From the NCBI RefSeq assembly GCF_021596505.1, contig NZ_PJIZ01000013.1:1-64000 (forward strand): a stretch of 64,000 bases of DNA, given 5' to 3'. Shown piece after piece: positions 1 through 11,149 of this stretch (the stretch's first letter is position 1; each line of letters opens with the position of its first letter). The notes beneath the pieces were generated by a model that did not search any database, had not been told where the DNA came from, and saw only the letters and a list, made by a program, of their open reading frames with translations. This DNA comes from Nostoc sp. CMAA1605 (GTDB lineage Bacteria > Cyanobacteriota > Cyanobacteriia > Cyanobacteriales > Nostocaceae). A program made the translations under genes and the position numbers.

Positions 1-212
1 TTCCAACTGTCGCTAGCTGTCAGATTAGTAGGAATATCCATCATTTGTAAATAATCATTCACTACCCATACAGCTAAAGTATTGAGCCTTACTTGTTCTG
101 CTTTGGCTGAAGTAGGCTGTTGGTTAGCAACTGTTGGGCAGTTACACGAGCTGCTTGGGGAAATCGGCAGCGTAATTGCGAAATCCTCTAGCTTGAAGGT
201 GTTGTTAGTCAT
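1..212 (-). CDS. DUF1822-like family protein, N-terminal part (runs off window)
   Basis: Reverse strand reads MTNNTFKLEDFAITLPISPSSSCNCPTVANQQPTSAKAEQVRLNTLAVWVVNDYLQMMDIPTN...; resembles the N-terminus of cyanobacterial DUF1822 proteins, which often sit beside CHAT and sigma-like genes. Confidence 0.55.
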   Translation of the reverse strand, partial: MTNNTFKLEDFAITLPISPSSSCNCPTVANQQPTSAKAEQVRLNTLAVWVVNDYLQMMDIPTNLTASDSW

Positions 213-418
213 AAGTTCAATCCCCAGTTGATCAATGCTGCTGTTTATGTATCATCCAAAGTCACTCAATTTATGCCAGAAAATAAATGAATGTAGATAG
301 TTTTGTGAAATTAGGGGTGTAAGGGTGTAGGGTATAGGGGTGTAGGGGTTTAAGGGTAGACAAACAAGAGTTTTGATCAATTTCCTCTGCCCAATGCCCT
401 ATTTGCCCCATACCCAAA

Positions 419-3275
419 TTACAACCAATTGCCGATTAACACGTAAGCAGACCAAAAGCTGGGTGCTTGGTAATTGGGATGGCGTAGTAGTTTGAGTTGA
501 GCTAGTTGCAAAGCCTCGGCTTTAGTAATTTTGTTGTTTCTGAGTTCCCGATAAAATTCACCGACAAATAAGGCGGTTGATTCATCATCAATTTGCCATA
601 GAGAGGCTACGGTGCTGCGTGCGCCGGCTCTGACGGCGGCTCCTGCTAGTCCCAGGGCGGCGCGATTGTCGCCTACGGCAGTTTGGCAGGCACTTAAAAC
701 TAGTAGTTCTATGGGTCTTGTCCTGGTTTGTTCTTGATTGCGGAGTAGGTTATCAAATTCTTTGACTTTGATAGGGCCATCGTTAGCCAAAATAAACGTC
801 TCTTCGGCAATAGAACTAAATTGACCATGAGTGGCTAAATGCACAACGTTAAATGAAACGGTATTTACCTCTTTTTCTAGGGCTTCACGGGTGAATTGCT
901 GATCTAAAAGACTGGTGGTGGAGACTCCAGCACTGGCAATTAGGTCTACTTCTGATTTGATGGCGGGTAGGGGGGCAAAGTTAGGAAACCCGGCTGGGGG
1001 CTGAGTCAGTCCAGCCGTTAAGGCTCTAAGTTGTTGTCTTTGCAGGGTTGGGGGTCGAGCAGCTGTAACCCGACGCTAAGGGCGATCGCATATTTTTCGA
1101 TTAAATATTGCTTACCATCGTAAAGAACTGCCATCGGTATATTACGCAACGCGCCATCTAAGACAAACACTAATGTCTTGACACCACTGGCGGCTAATTG
1201 CTTTTCTATGGGCTGGAGTAGCCAGTTATAAACCTGTTGCGATTGGGTTTTGATAACGTTAGTAGTGGTGGGATTAATCAGATTTTTCCTGAGTTCGGTG
1301 AGAACTTGGTTGACTTCTGATTGAGTGACCTTAGCACTGTAATGCTGGAGGGGTTGATGAGGAATTTTGACAATAACTTGTAATTGTTGCGGCAAAATGA
1401 TGGGATACAAAATGGCGGTGGAGGGGTTATCTTGATCTACGACTTGATCAATCAGCACACTTTCACCTTGAAGACAGGCTTCCTGAAAAAAGTTATCTAA
1501 TTCTGCTAATTGCAAAGCTTCAATGCGTTGACGGGCTTTATCTAAAGTCTTGTCATCTAACTTTGCCACCGGAGACTGTAATAATAACTCTACTGATTGG
1601 CGATAGACGGGTTCTACACTGTCGCGAAAGTTGAACTGCACATCTTGATTAACAGCTACTAAGTCATTTCTCAGAGATTTTAACGTCTCTACAGCCGCAT
1701 CATAAGCGGCGATCGCTCCATTAATATTATTTTGCGCCCACAGCAATCTCCCTAACTGCCACTCTAAGCGATAGCTAATATCAGAAGCATTACTACCCTG
1801 TGCCAAAACTAATCCCTGTTGGGTGACATTTTGCGCTTCTGTCCATTGCTGATTGTTCTCATACAAATTTCCCAAACTTAACAAGCCATAAGCTTCAGCT
1901 TGTTTATCTCCCAAAATGCGGGCTTGTTGGATGGTATTGGCTAAGAATTGGGCGATTTGTTGGGGACTGGGGACTGGGGATTGGGGACACTTCGACAAGC
2001 TCAGTGCATCGCTGGGGATTGGGGATTGGGGATTGGGGACTGGGGATTGGGGACTGGGGACTGGGGATTGGGGACTGGGGACTGAGTTAAATTTATCCCC
2101 CTGCCCCTGCCCTCTACACCCTGCCCCCTGTCCTTTCTCTGCCCCCTGGCCAATTTCATCAAACTTTGAGCATAGTTAATCTGGGCATAGATGGCTGCAC
2201 GACTGGGAGGGAGTTGGTTGAGTTGGGGGGGAATTGAGGTGAGCAGATTTTGTGCTTCTGATAGTTGTTGAGTGTCTATCAGCAAACTAAGTTGATTGAG
2301 TCGGGCTTGAATTTGGGTGAGGGGTGAGGCAGATGGCTCAATTTTTTGGTAATAGTTAATGGCGGTGGTGGCTTCCTGTTTGGCTCGTGTGTTGTTACCT
2401 AAGCTTTTAGAACGGGAACTATCAGCCCGTGCATTGTTGCCTAAACTTAATAAACTTACTCCCACTTCTCCAGGTAATTCTAGGCGTTGGGCAATGGTTA
2501 AACTTTGCTCTAAAACAGTACGCGCTTGGGTTAAATCACCAATTACCATGAGGGCATCACCCAGCGATCGCAATCCTACAGCTTTTTCTCTCGAATCTGG
2601 TTGTGCTTGCAATTTTTGGTTGACTGCTAATAAAATCTGCACTGCACGCCGATAAAAGCCTTGGTTACGCCATGCTTGAGCTTGGTTAATCTGCGATCGC
2701 ACTTCGCCAATGGGGTGATTAATTTTTTGATAAATCTCTGCGGTTTGTTGCCAAGTTGCTAAAGCTGTCTCTATCTTGCCTGTTGCTAATTGTAAACGTC
2801 CTTGAATATCTAGGGTTTGGGCGAGTAGTTGCAGAGTTTGCTGGTTCTTTTCGGCGGGAAGTAATTCCAGACTATTTTTAATCGCTGTTTGTGCGGCTTG
2901 CCAGTCACCAAGTTGTTGATAAGCTAGGGACAAGTTACTCAATGTAGCAGCTAATTTCAGCCTGTCTCCTTGTTGCTTATACGCCTGGGCTGCCTGTTGT
3001 AATACTTGCACTGCCTCAGCAAAACGCCCCGCATCATATAAAGTTTTCCCTTGATCTATCAATAAATCATTCTGGGATTTGGCTAACTTTACCAAAGATG
3101 GGGAAGCAATAGTGTGATTGACAGCCAACACTGGTAAATTGACTGTCAACACCAACGCCACAAGAAAGTAAATGAATAGATTAATTTTGATTTTTGGCTT
3201 TTTGACTGGCAAATAACGATCAAAAACCCGAAAAAGTTTATTCATAAATATGGGCAACCAGCAGATGACAACCAC
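419..3275 (-). pseudogene. TPR-CHAT domain protein, disrupted (three ORF fragments 2001-3275, 1018-1998, 419-844)
   Basis: The three consecutive minus-strand ORFs align in order with the intact 889-aa TPR-CHAT protein at 53721-56390. Breaks: a heptamer-repeat insertion with an in-frame stop at ~1963-2150, and a 1-nt frameshift at a C-rich run near 1045-1055. CHAT His and Cys motifs are visible (HLATHG, LVLSACQTA). Confidence 0.8.
1963..2150. repeat. Heptanucleotide STRR (GGGGATT/GGGGACT units) inserted in the CHAT reading frame
   Basis: Tandem ggggactggggattggggattggggac...; no counterpart in the intact paralogue. Confidence 0.85.
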
Positions 3276-3408
3276 AGGGATAGCCGATGATTAGTTTTGA
3301 GCAACTAGAATCATGTTGCCATGAGCATCGGCAATCCCAACATTGTTTCAACAATTGTTTGATTCTCCCATCACCTGGAAGCGAGGTTTCAAGAAGTAGT
3401 TTTATGTA

Positions 3409-4095
3409 CTATATTATCCCTTCTGATTCAGCAAATTTGCGTAATCTAGGGAGACACTGACGCTGATAAAAACTGCTTAAGGTAGGAATTGCTAACCCAA
3501 ATTCCTCAGATAGTTCTTTCCAACTCACTTCGGGGGGTAGCCGTTTGAGTATGAGAATCTGACAGTTAACATCGGGACGACCTTTAATATAAGTGCTGCG
3601 TAATTCTCCGGTGGGGTCAGTTTTAATCCAAGTTTCTAATTCATCTAAAATTGGTGGTGCTTCTGGGGTAGCTGCTAAATTTTCTACAGGGTCAATTACA
3701 TCGCCAATTTCACCTGATTTTGATTGGCGCATCCGCAAAGGAACTGTTGTGGCTTGCTCTTTATTTTGATTGATATAAAAATCCTGTAATCTGCGTTTTA
3801 AATAAGCATTTAACCACGTTACAACACTACCATAGGTAGGATCGTACTTCTGCCCAGTCAAGCCTTCGCAAATGTTACGACAGAAATATAACCAAGTTTG
3901 TTGTAGTGCATCTTGATAGTAGGGAGTATTTTCCCGCCAAAGTTTCTTGGAACTGAGGCGAATAATTTGCGTTAGTAGTTTCTGACGTTGGGGACTTCCA
4001 GGAGGGTGTCCACAAACTTGGGAAACTAAGTTACGCAGCTGTTCATCAAATTCAACCATGATCACTAGATCGCAAAAGGCCAAAGTGTATAGCAA
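3409..4095 (-). CDS. Sigma-70/ECF-like RNA polymerase sigma factor family protein (likely start at 4059)
   Basis: Region-2-like DALQQTWLYFCRNICEG and C-terminal LPPEVSWKELSEEFGLAIPTLSSFYQRQCLPRLRKF (HTH-like). Confidence 0.55.
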   Translation of the reverse strand: MLYTLAFCDLVIMVEFDEQLRNLVSQVCGHPPGSPQRQKLLTQIIRLSSKKLWRENTPYYQDALQQTWLYFCRNICEGLTGQKYDPTYGSVVTWLNAYLKRRLQDFYINQNKEQATTVPLRMRQSKSGEIGDVIDPVENLAATPEAPPILDELETWIKTDPTGELRSTYIKGRPDVNCQILILKRLPPEVSWKELSEEFGLAIPTLSSFYQRQCLPRLRKFAESEGII

Positions 4096-4131
4096 GCAGC
4101 AAGAATATCTTATTACTACAAGCCGTCATAC

Positions 4132-4767
4132 TCAAAAGATTTCTGATCTCTTCTGTCCATAGGCTTGCCATGCTAAGTCTATCAGCCCATCGGCGATCGC
4201 CGCGGCCACAACTGTATTACCTTTACAACTATCAATAGTAATGTTCGGCACTAAAGAATCTTGCAAACGCTTTTTAGCATTATCTCCATCAACAAACACC
4301 ACAGGCGTAGCAATTAGCAAAGCCGGGTGAATTTCTTCGGCTTCAATTAAATCTACCAAGGTCGTCAATGCAGTTTGAGCTTGACCAACAATAAATATTC
4401 CTTCTGGGTAACGTTTAGCTAAGGTTTCTATCCCCCAAGCAACGCGAGTTTTTGCCGTTTGGGGACGGGTTGAAGTGTCAGTGCTGCAATAAACCGGATT
4501 CGCAAAGGTATTTTGGATCTCGTAAGCAACACCTGTTTGCAGCATCGGCACATCTACCACAATAGTAGTACGTGCAGCCAACGCGGCTGCCCCAGCCTGC
4601 AAAGCACGTTCTGAAAATCGAATTAAAGACTTATACTCAAAGTCAGCCGTAGCATAAATCACCCGTCGCACAATCTCATATTCTGCGGGAGAGAAAACAT
4701 GATCACCAATTTCACTATCGATGATTGCTAAACTTTGAGCATCAGTTACGTGCCATTCCATTGCCAT
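4132..4767 (-). CDS. cobH: Precorrin-8X methylmutase
   Basis: EYEIVRRVIYATADFEYKSLIRFSERALQAGAAALAARTTIVVDVPMLQTGV is characteristic of CobH/CbiC. Confidence 0.92.
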   Translation of the reverse strand: MAMEWHVTDAQSLAIIDSEIGDHVFSPAEYEIVRRVIYATADFEYKSLIRFSERALQAGAAALAARTTIVVDVPMLQTGVAYEIQNTFANPVYCSTDTSTRPQTAKTRVAWGIETLAKRYPEGIFIVGQAQTALTTLVDLIEAEEIHPALLIATPVVFVDGDNAKKRLQDSLVPNITIDSCKGNTVVAAAIADGLIDLAWQAYGQKRSEIF

Positions 4768-4807
4768 TGACTTCTGAAAGACTAGCCTTCAGCTTATCAG
4801 CTAGGGA

Positions 4808-4863
4808 AGGAAATAGGGAATGGGGAATGGGGAATGGGGACTGGGGACTGGGGACTGGGGACA
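4808..4863. repeat. STRR, 7-bp units GGGGAAT/GGGGACT
   Basis: gggaatggggaatggggaatggggactggggactggggactgggg. Confidence 0.85.
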
Positions 4864-4916
4864 AAGAGGACAAGGTAGAATTTTTTACCAATGCCCAATG
4901 CCCAATGCCCAATGCC

Positions 4917-5765
4917 CTATTCCTGACTTTCAACAGATGGACGGCTGAAAACAGGGGATAAGAAAGCTACTAACGCCCCGATGAGAAAACCGGATATATT
5001 TCTCACTAGAGGCAGCCAATCACTAGTACGCGTTACTACAGGGCCGATACCGAAGGCGATAAACAAAATTCCCCACAAAGGTGAGAAAATTAACGCCCAT
5101 TGCCAAGCAAAAACTTGTCCTTCTGTGCGGGGTTGAGCTGCAAATCCGCAAATAATCCCACCAATTATCGAAGTTACTAAGGTTAAAATCCACTGTTCTC
5201 TAGGTAATCCAGGTACAACTGTACAACCACCCTTGAGTAAACAGCCTTTTACAGAATCTAACGCCTGTAAAATCGCTTGGTCTTCGCCTTGTTCCCGCAC
5301 AAAATACAAGTTACCAAAGCGGGTTTGCAATTCTATCCAGAAAGTACGGGGTAAAAGTTCATACACCGCATCGCCCACACTAAAACTGAGGATGTTTCCG
5401 CCACGGGAGTCAGCAACTAACAGAATGCTTTTATCATCCAAACCCCAGTAATTGATGACTGCTCTACCTGGTGTGCGGTCATATTGAGTTAAGACACGCA
5501 GTTTCCAACCAGTATCAGCCTCAAATTCCCCAATTTCCTGAACCAGCTTTTCTTCTTGGGGATCAGGAAGCGATTTAGCTAAATCCACAACTGGTGTGAA
5601 ATATTTAGGTAACAATTCTGGGTTGTCATAAGCCAAGGCTGAAGAAGAATTGCTCACCCAAAGAGACCCAGCCAAGAAAAATACAGTAATAGATACTAAA
5701 ATTTTTCGCCAAAAACAAGACTGCATGGACTTTTTTATACAAATATCAACAGTAGAAGTGAACAA
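4917..5765 (-). CDS. psb32: TPM domain protein, Psb32 family
   Basis: Signal peptide, then LPKYFTPVVDLAKSLPDPQEEKLVQEIGEFEADTGWKLRVLTQYDRTPGRAVINYW and C-terminal TM helices. Confidence 0.8.
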   Translation of the reverse strand: MFTSTVDICIKKSMQSCFWRKILVSITVFFLAGSLWVSNSSSALAYDNPELLPKYFTPVVDLAKSLPDPQEEKLVQEIGEFEADTGWKLRVLTQYDRTPGRAVINYWGLDDKSILLVADSRGGNILSFSVGDAVYELLPRTFWIELQTRFGNLYFVREQGEDQAILQALDSVKGCLLKGGCTVVPGLPREQWILTLVTSIIGGIICGFAAQPRTEGQVFAWQWALIFSPLWGILFIAFGIGPVVTRTSDWLPLVRNISGFLIGALVAFLSPVFSRPSVESQE

Positions 5766-5884
5766 GTTGCTTTAAAAGAGTATGAGAAAAGTGATAGATT
5801 GTTACACTTGTTTACTTTACTCTAATCTTAGGTAGGAAAGCAAAATATCTTTAATTGGGAATGGGGAATAGGGCATAGGGCATT

Positions 5885-5960
5885 GTATTTTTCTCCCCCT
5901 GCTCCCCCTGCTCCCCCTGCTCCTCATCTCCCTTATCTCCCAGTCCCCAGTCCCCAGTCG
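5885..5960. repeat. Short tandem repeats CTCCCCCTG and CCCCAGT
   Basis: ctccccctgctccccctgctccccctgctcc ... cagtccccagtccccagtc. Confidence 0.75.
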
Positions 5961-5967
5961 CTATTCC

Positions 5968-6525
5968 CTAATATTCCTCTTCCTCAAAATTATCCTGATG
6001 ATAAGAAACACCGTTATAGTTCTCATGAACGCGGTAGGCTTCTGCTTTAGTGCGGCGATTTTCTGGCTTGAGTGTTTCTCTGTCCCTGAGTGTGAGGGTA
6101 GATGTAGATTGCTCGGTGATTGATAGACGTTCGACTGTGCGTTTGGTGTTTTTTTGGCGTGTGAAGGTTTTCCACGCTGTTTTGACACCAACCAAAATAC
6201 TACGTGTACCTAATTGTAGATTTTGGGCTTGTCTTTTGGCAGTATCTAGGCTTTGGTCAACTTGTTTGACTACTTGACTGGCACTTTTTACGCCTTCACT
6301 CACATCATCAGTTAAATCTGTGATTTCCATCCCTGTCGCCCGAATGGCTTCTAAGGTGGGGGGTAGTTCCCGTGATAGCATATCAAATAATTTCTCGGCA
6401 CTGCGAGCAGCTCTTGCTAATTCCTGCAAAGCTGGTATTGCTGCCACTAAAACAGCCGTCAGGCTGATGGCTACTAGAAGAATGGAAAGTCCCAACCAAA
6501 ATAGGGGATGAGCCACGATAATCAA
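5968..6525 (-). CDS. DUF948 domain-containing membrane protein
   Basis: N-terminal TM followed by ELPPTLEAIRATGMEITDLTDDVSEGVKSASQVVKQVDQSLDTAK. Confidence 0.75.
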   Translation of the reverse strand: MIIVAHPLFWLGLSILLVAISLTAVLVAAIPALQELARAARSAEKLFDMLSRELPPTLEAIRATGMEITDLTDDVSEGVKSASQVVKQVDQSLDTAKRQAQNLQLGTRSILVGVKTAWKTFTRQKNTKRTVERLSITEQSTSTLTLRDRETLKPENRRTKAEAYRVHENYNGVSYHQDNFEEEEY

Positions 6526-6649
6526 AAATTCAAAGTTAAAAATACTCTACGAGAAGTCAGCCACACAAATCAAAATGCCTTACCATAAGGTTCGATTTTA
6601 GAACACATTTATGTACTGACTATAGGTAATGTGTATGCAATTACCTAAT

Positions 6650-7027
6650 TTATGAGCGTTCTAATTCTTGGGGAAGAGAGTCAGAGTCTGGGGAAGTTTG
6701 CTGACGTTTTAAGATTTGGCTTTCACGCTGACTAGCATCTAAGCCAGCTGCTATGGACTCCCGCAGTCTTTCTAGTGTTTCGTCCCAATTTCGCAAAGCG
6801 TTGGCAGAAAGGCGATCTGCTTGAATTTGTACACTTGTTGATAAATCCTCCGCCAATTCAGGAATCGCATCAGCAGATTTTTTCAAAAGTTTACGTGTTT
6901 CGCGTCCGGTGCGGGGAGCTACTAACAATCCTGCTAAAGCACCAATAGTAGCCCCTAGCATCAAACCACCAATAAATACTCCAGAACGGTTATTAGACAT
7001 CTTAAGTGTTTTTCTCCTTTCACCCAT
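6650..7027 (-). CDS. YtxH domain-containing protein
   Basis: GVFIGGLMLGATIGALAGLLVAPRTGRETRKLLKKSADAIPEL. Confidence 0.85.
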   Translation of the reverse strand: MGERRKTLKMSNNRSGVFIGGLMLGATIGALAGLLVAPRTGRETRKLLKKSADAIPELAEDLSTSVQIQADRLSANALRNWDETLERLRESIAAGLDASQRESQILKRQQTSPDSDSLPQELERS

Positions 7028-7099
7028 TTTAGGTGTCTTTGCTTCCCTGGCGAAACCTAAATGGTTTGATCTAGTTAGTGGATGTTGACAATGTATCAG

Positions 7100-7462
7100 C
7101 TAGAACTGTTGCTTTGATTCTGGTCTGATTGAGTGAGAATTTGATTTTTTAGGGATAGAATCTATTTTACGAAAATAGCGCAACCAAGTTTGCCTGCCGA
7201 GTAAAAGGATGCTGATAATCTGTTTTAGTTGTTGAGTCTGCACCCTTAGAGATTGATTGCTTTTTCTTAATTGCTGAATACTGTTCTGCCCTGAATAAAT
7301 TAGTTCTGGTGCTTTATATAGTAAAGCATAGCTACAGCGTTCGTATTCCGTGAGGCGATCGCCTATAAAAGCTATTTTCTGTTTTAATTGCCACAATTGC
7401 CACGCTACGTAGAGTAGCATGATGGAAATAAATGTATTAATTATGACAACTATTATTACCAT
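7100..7462 (-). CDS. Hypothetical protein with one N-terminal TM helix
   Basis: ORF with hydrophobic N-terminus; collinear with the YtxH and DUF948 genes. Confidence 0.55.
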   Translation of the reverse strand: MVIIVVIINTFISIMLLYVAWQLWQLKQKIAFIGDRLTEYERCSYALLYKAPELIYSGQNSIQQLRKSNQSLRVQTQQLKQIISILLLGRQTWLRYFRKIDSIPKKSNSHSIRPESKQQF

Positions 7463-7744
7463 TAGTAAAAATGTATGATGTTTGCTTGACTTGGCTTGAT
7501 TGTGATCATAGCTTTTCCAGAGGAGGCACGGGAGAGTAAGGGAGAGTAGGAATAAATACTAGGGAGAGCAATTGCGGAGGAGCAGGGGGAAAAATAATAA
7601 TGTCTTCTCTCGAAAATTGGATAATTTATTTTCTGGAAGTCTCCTAATGAAAAGAAGGGTGCAGGGAGAGTCCCTTAAGGGCTGAAGGTATCCGTCAGTG
7701 ATCGTGGGAATACTAAAAATAAATGCTGATATCAACTAAAGTGT

Positions 7745-10410
7745 ATGAAACTTCTCTATCCTGTTGGCATCGCGGTATTATTTGCCACATCTAATTGTTT
7801 ATTTAGTAGCATTACTTTGGCTGAAGCGATCGCCACAGATAGGACTCTATCTACAGATGTTACCTCGAATGATGGCATTAATTTCACTATTTCAGGTGGT
7901 AGTCAAGTAGGTAGTAATCTTTTTCATAGCTTTAGCCAATTTTCTGTGCCTAAAAACGGCTCGGCAAATTTTAATCAGAGTGCTGATATTCAAAATATTA
8001 TTAGTCGCGTTACTGGTAACTTACCTTCTACTATTGATGGCAAAATTCAGGCTAATTCCCATGCCAATCTCTTTTTAATTAATCCCAATGGCATTATTTT
8101 TGGTAGTCATGCTCAATTAGAAATTGGTGGTTCTTTTTTTGCTACTACTGCTAACAGGTTGAAATTTGCTGATGGGACAGAGTTTCATGCTGATAACTCC
8201 CAAAATTCGCCTCTATTAAGTGTTAGTGTTCCCGTTGGGTTGCAGTATGGTAATCGCCCCGCCCCCATTCAATCACAGGCAGCCCAATTGACTGTACAAC
8301 CAAATCACACCTTGGCATTAATTGGTGGTGAAGTTAATATCAATGGTGGTCAATTACAGGCGGAAAATGGACGAATAGAAGTAGTGGGAGCAGGTGCCGG
8401 TAGTGTAGTGGGATTGCAATTAACACAGAACCAATCTCAACTTAGTTTACCTAGCAATCATGCAAGAGCAGATGTTGTCATTAGTAATCAAGCTCAACTA
8501 ACTACCAATGGGGATGGAGGCGGTAGTATTCAACTTACGGGTAGGCAGATCACTATTGAAGATTCTCGCATTAGTGCTGAAACAACTGGCTCTATTGCTG
8601 GAGCTAATATTACCTTAAACGCATCAGAGATGGTAATAGTTGCTAGTAGTAGCACTGAGCAAACTTTTATCAATGGATTATTTGCTGAAAATGCTGGTAA
8701 TGCTGCTAGTGCAGGCATCACTATTAATACTCAAAAACTGCAAGTGAATGGCGAGGCGCGCATCTCCACTGGAACTTTTTCTGACTCTACAGGAAGGGGA
8801 GGAGATGTAACTATTAATGCTAGTGATGCAGTGAAATTAAACGGTGTTGATTCACTAGATTATTCTCTGTTTACAGGGATATCAACAGATACCCACGGTA
8901 GCGGAATTGGGGGAGATTTAACTATCAACACCGGAAAATTAATTGTGGAAAATGGAGCGCAAATATCAGCCGCTACTTTTAGTGAGGCTCAAGGTGGCAA
9001 GTTGACTATTAATGCTGCTGAATCTGTAGAATTATTAGGTGTTTCCACTAATGATTATTTAGCCAGTGGTTTGTACACAGCAGTGCAAGAGGATGCTAGC
9101 GGACAAGCTGGGAATTTAACAGTTAATACACAAAACTTATTTATCCGTGATGGGGCGCAAATTTTTGCGGGTACTTCCGCCCAAGGAAATAGCGGAGATA
9201 TCACGATTAATGCTACTAGTTCGGTTAATGTTAGTGGTATTTCCCCGATTTTTCAATTTGCAGGTGGGATATTTAGTAGTACAAATCGTGATTCCACGGG
9301 TAATCCTGGAAATATCACTATTAATACTCAGAAATTAACTGTCCAAGATGGAGGGGTAATTGCTGTTGAGACATTGGGTTTAGGTGAGGGAGGACTACTG
9401 ACTATCAATGGAAGTGACTCTATAGAGTTAGTAGGACAAGGGGCTTTGATTACATTTGGAGAAAATGCGGCTAATCCTACACCATCATTCAGCACTATCT
9501 CTGCGGGCATCTTTAACAAGGATAACCCCAACGATGCGGGGAGTGTAGAAATTAATACGAATAAATTATTGATTCTTGGCGGTTCTCGTTTAAGGGTGGA
9601 TAATGCGGGACTAGGTAAAGGTGGAGACCTGTTAGTAAGAGCGAATTCCATATTGCTGGATAATGGAGGAAATCCTGATCAGGATACGGGTGGGATTTTA
9701 GCCACCACTAAGTCTGGTGAAGGTGGTGATATTACACTCCAGGCGCGAGATATTTTGTTGTTGCGTAATGGTAGCCGGATTACTACGGATGCTAAAGATG
9801 GTAGTGGTAACGGTGGCAATATCTTAATTAAGACGAATGTATTAGCGGCTGCGGAAAATAGCGATATTACGGCGAATGCTATTCGGGGACGGGGTGGAAA
9901 TATCGAAATCACGGCTAAAGGGATTTTTAATATTGAATTTCGCCCAGAATTGACTTTCAACAGTGATATTACTGCTAGTTCTCAGTTTGGCTTGAGTGGA
10001 AATGTAGAAGTCAATACTTTAGCGGCCGATCCCAGTAAAGGAATTGTCGAGTTACCTGTTCAACTCAATGATGCTTCTGGATTAATTAAGCAAGGCTGTG
10101 GTGCGAAAAATCCTGAAAAATTCAGTCGGTTTGTAGTGACTGGACGGAGTGGACTACCACAAAATCCAGAGGTGGCTTTGGGTAGTGACACGATTTTGGA
10201 AGATGTGCAGACAGTTCCGATTCATAGTAGCAGCGATCGCACTTCATCTACTATTGTTTCTCAACGTCCAGATCCAAATCATCCTGATGAAATTATCGAA
10301 GCTCAAGGATTAGTAGTCACCCCCAAGGTAATATTCTGCTGACAACCCAAACACCAGTTACCACATCTCATGGTTCCGTATTTACACCAATGACTTGTCC
10401 AGCCCTGTAA
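7745..10410 (+). CDS. Filamentous haemagglutinin N-terminal domain (TpsA-like) exoprotein; provided ORF stops at 10342, likely original end 10410 after a frameshift
   Basis: Signal peptide, GSQVGSNLFHSFSQFSVPKNGSANF, ISRVTGNLPSTIDGKIQANSHANLFLINPNGIIFG (TPS domain), then beta-helix repeats. Frameshift at the C-run 10320-10324 separates EAQGLVVTP from QGNILLTTQTPVTTSHGSVFTPMTCPAL. Confidence 0.9.
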
Positions 10411-10819
10411 TATTACTGATGCCAAAATATAGGATTCATATTTAAATATTTTCCCCACATCAGGAGAGTTGTTACTGCCTGTGACCCCTCATCTAATTAC
10501 GTAAATCACTCAATAATGACAGCAGATTTATCTAGATTAATTGGTGATATTGCCAAGTTTTATCATGTTTAACAATCGGCATTTGCTAGTCTAATTAATA
10601 TATCAGTAATCCCACGGTTAACAAAACTCATCAGTCTTGAAGTAGAATTTACTCAACTTCATACCAAATATTGCAGCTTAAATATTACTCTACCTGTGCT
10701 TATAAATGATTTCACAAAGGCGGGATAATTTATAAGAACAAGTAAAGTTGCTGCTCAACTTCTTCAATAATTTCACTGAATATACTTAAGATGATTAAGT
10801 GTGTTGATAGGTTCACACT

Positions 10820-10843
10820 GACATTATTTTTTCCGATAATGTC
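10820..10843 (+). promoter_or_regulatory. Hairpin upstream of precursor gene A (possible terminator or attenuator)
   Basis: Perfect 8-bp inverted repeat GACATTAT-ttttttccg-ATAATGTC followed by cagttttt. Confidence 0.4.
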
Positions 10844-10873
10844 CAGTTTTTCATGTTCATTTTTAGGGTAGAT

Positions 10874-11149
10874 ATGGCTGTGAACAAAGAATTCGTAAAA
10901 CCCGTAGAGTCATTGATTGAAGACCTCACCGATGAGGAACTATCTAGCTGTTTTGGGGGTTGTGGGTGGTATAACCAACGAGGAAATGAATGTGAAGTGG
11001 AAACAATTAATGGCAGATATAAGATTACAGAATATTTCTTCATCAATGGCAAATTGCATTCTTCATCCTATATCACTGATTCCAAAGCTGGTTTATGGTA
11101 TGACCCTAACGGTTCAAATAGATATAAAAACTACATACGCAATATGTAA
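10874..11149 (+). CDS. Putative RiPP precursor A (double-Gly-type leader)
   Basis: MAVNKEFVKPVESLIEDLTDEELSSCFGGCGWYNQRGNECEV...GLWYDPNGSNRYKNYIRNM. DLTDEEL...GG leader and C-terminal motif shared with the next ORF. The ORF track starts at 10853; ATG at 10874 preferred. Confidence 0.7.
   Translation: MAVNKEFVKPVESLIEDLTDEELSSCFGGCGWYNQRGNECEVETINGRYKITEYFFINGKLHSSSYITDSKAGLWYDPNGSNRYKNYIRNM

Noticed and set aside
8530-9960. Minus-strand ORFs inside the haemagglutinin gene
   Set aside because: Antisense to a repetitive beta-helix coding region; low-complexity translations.
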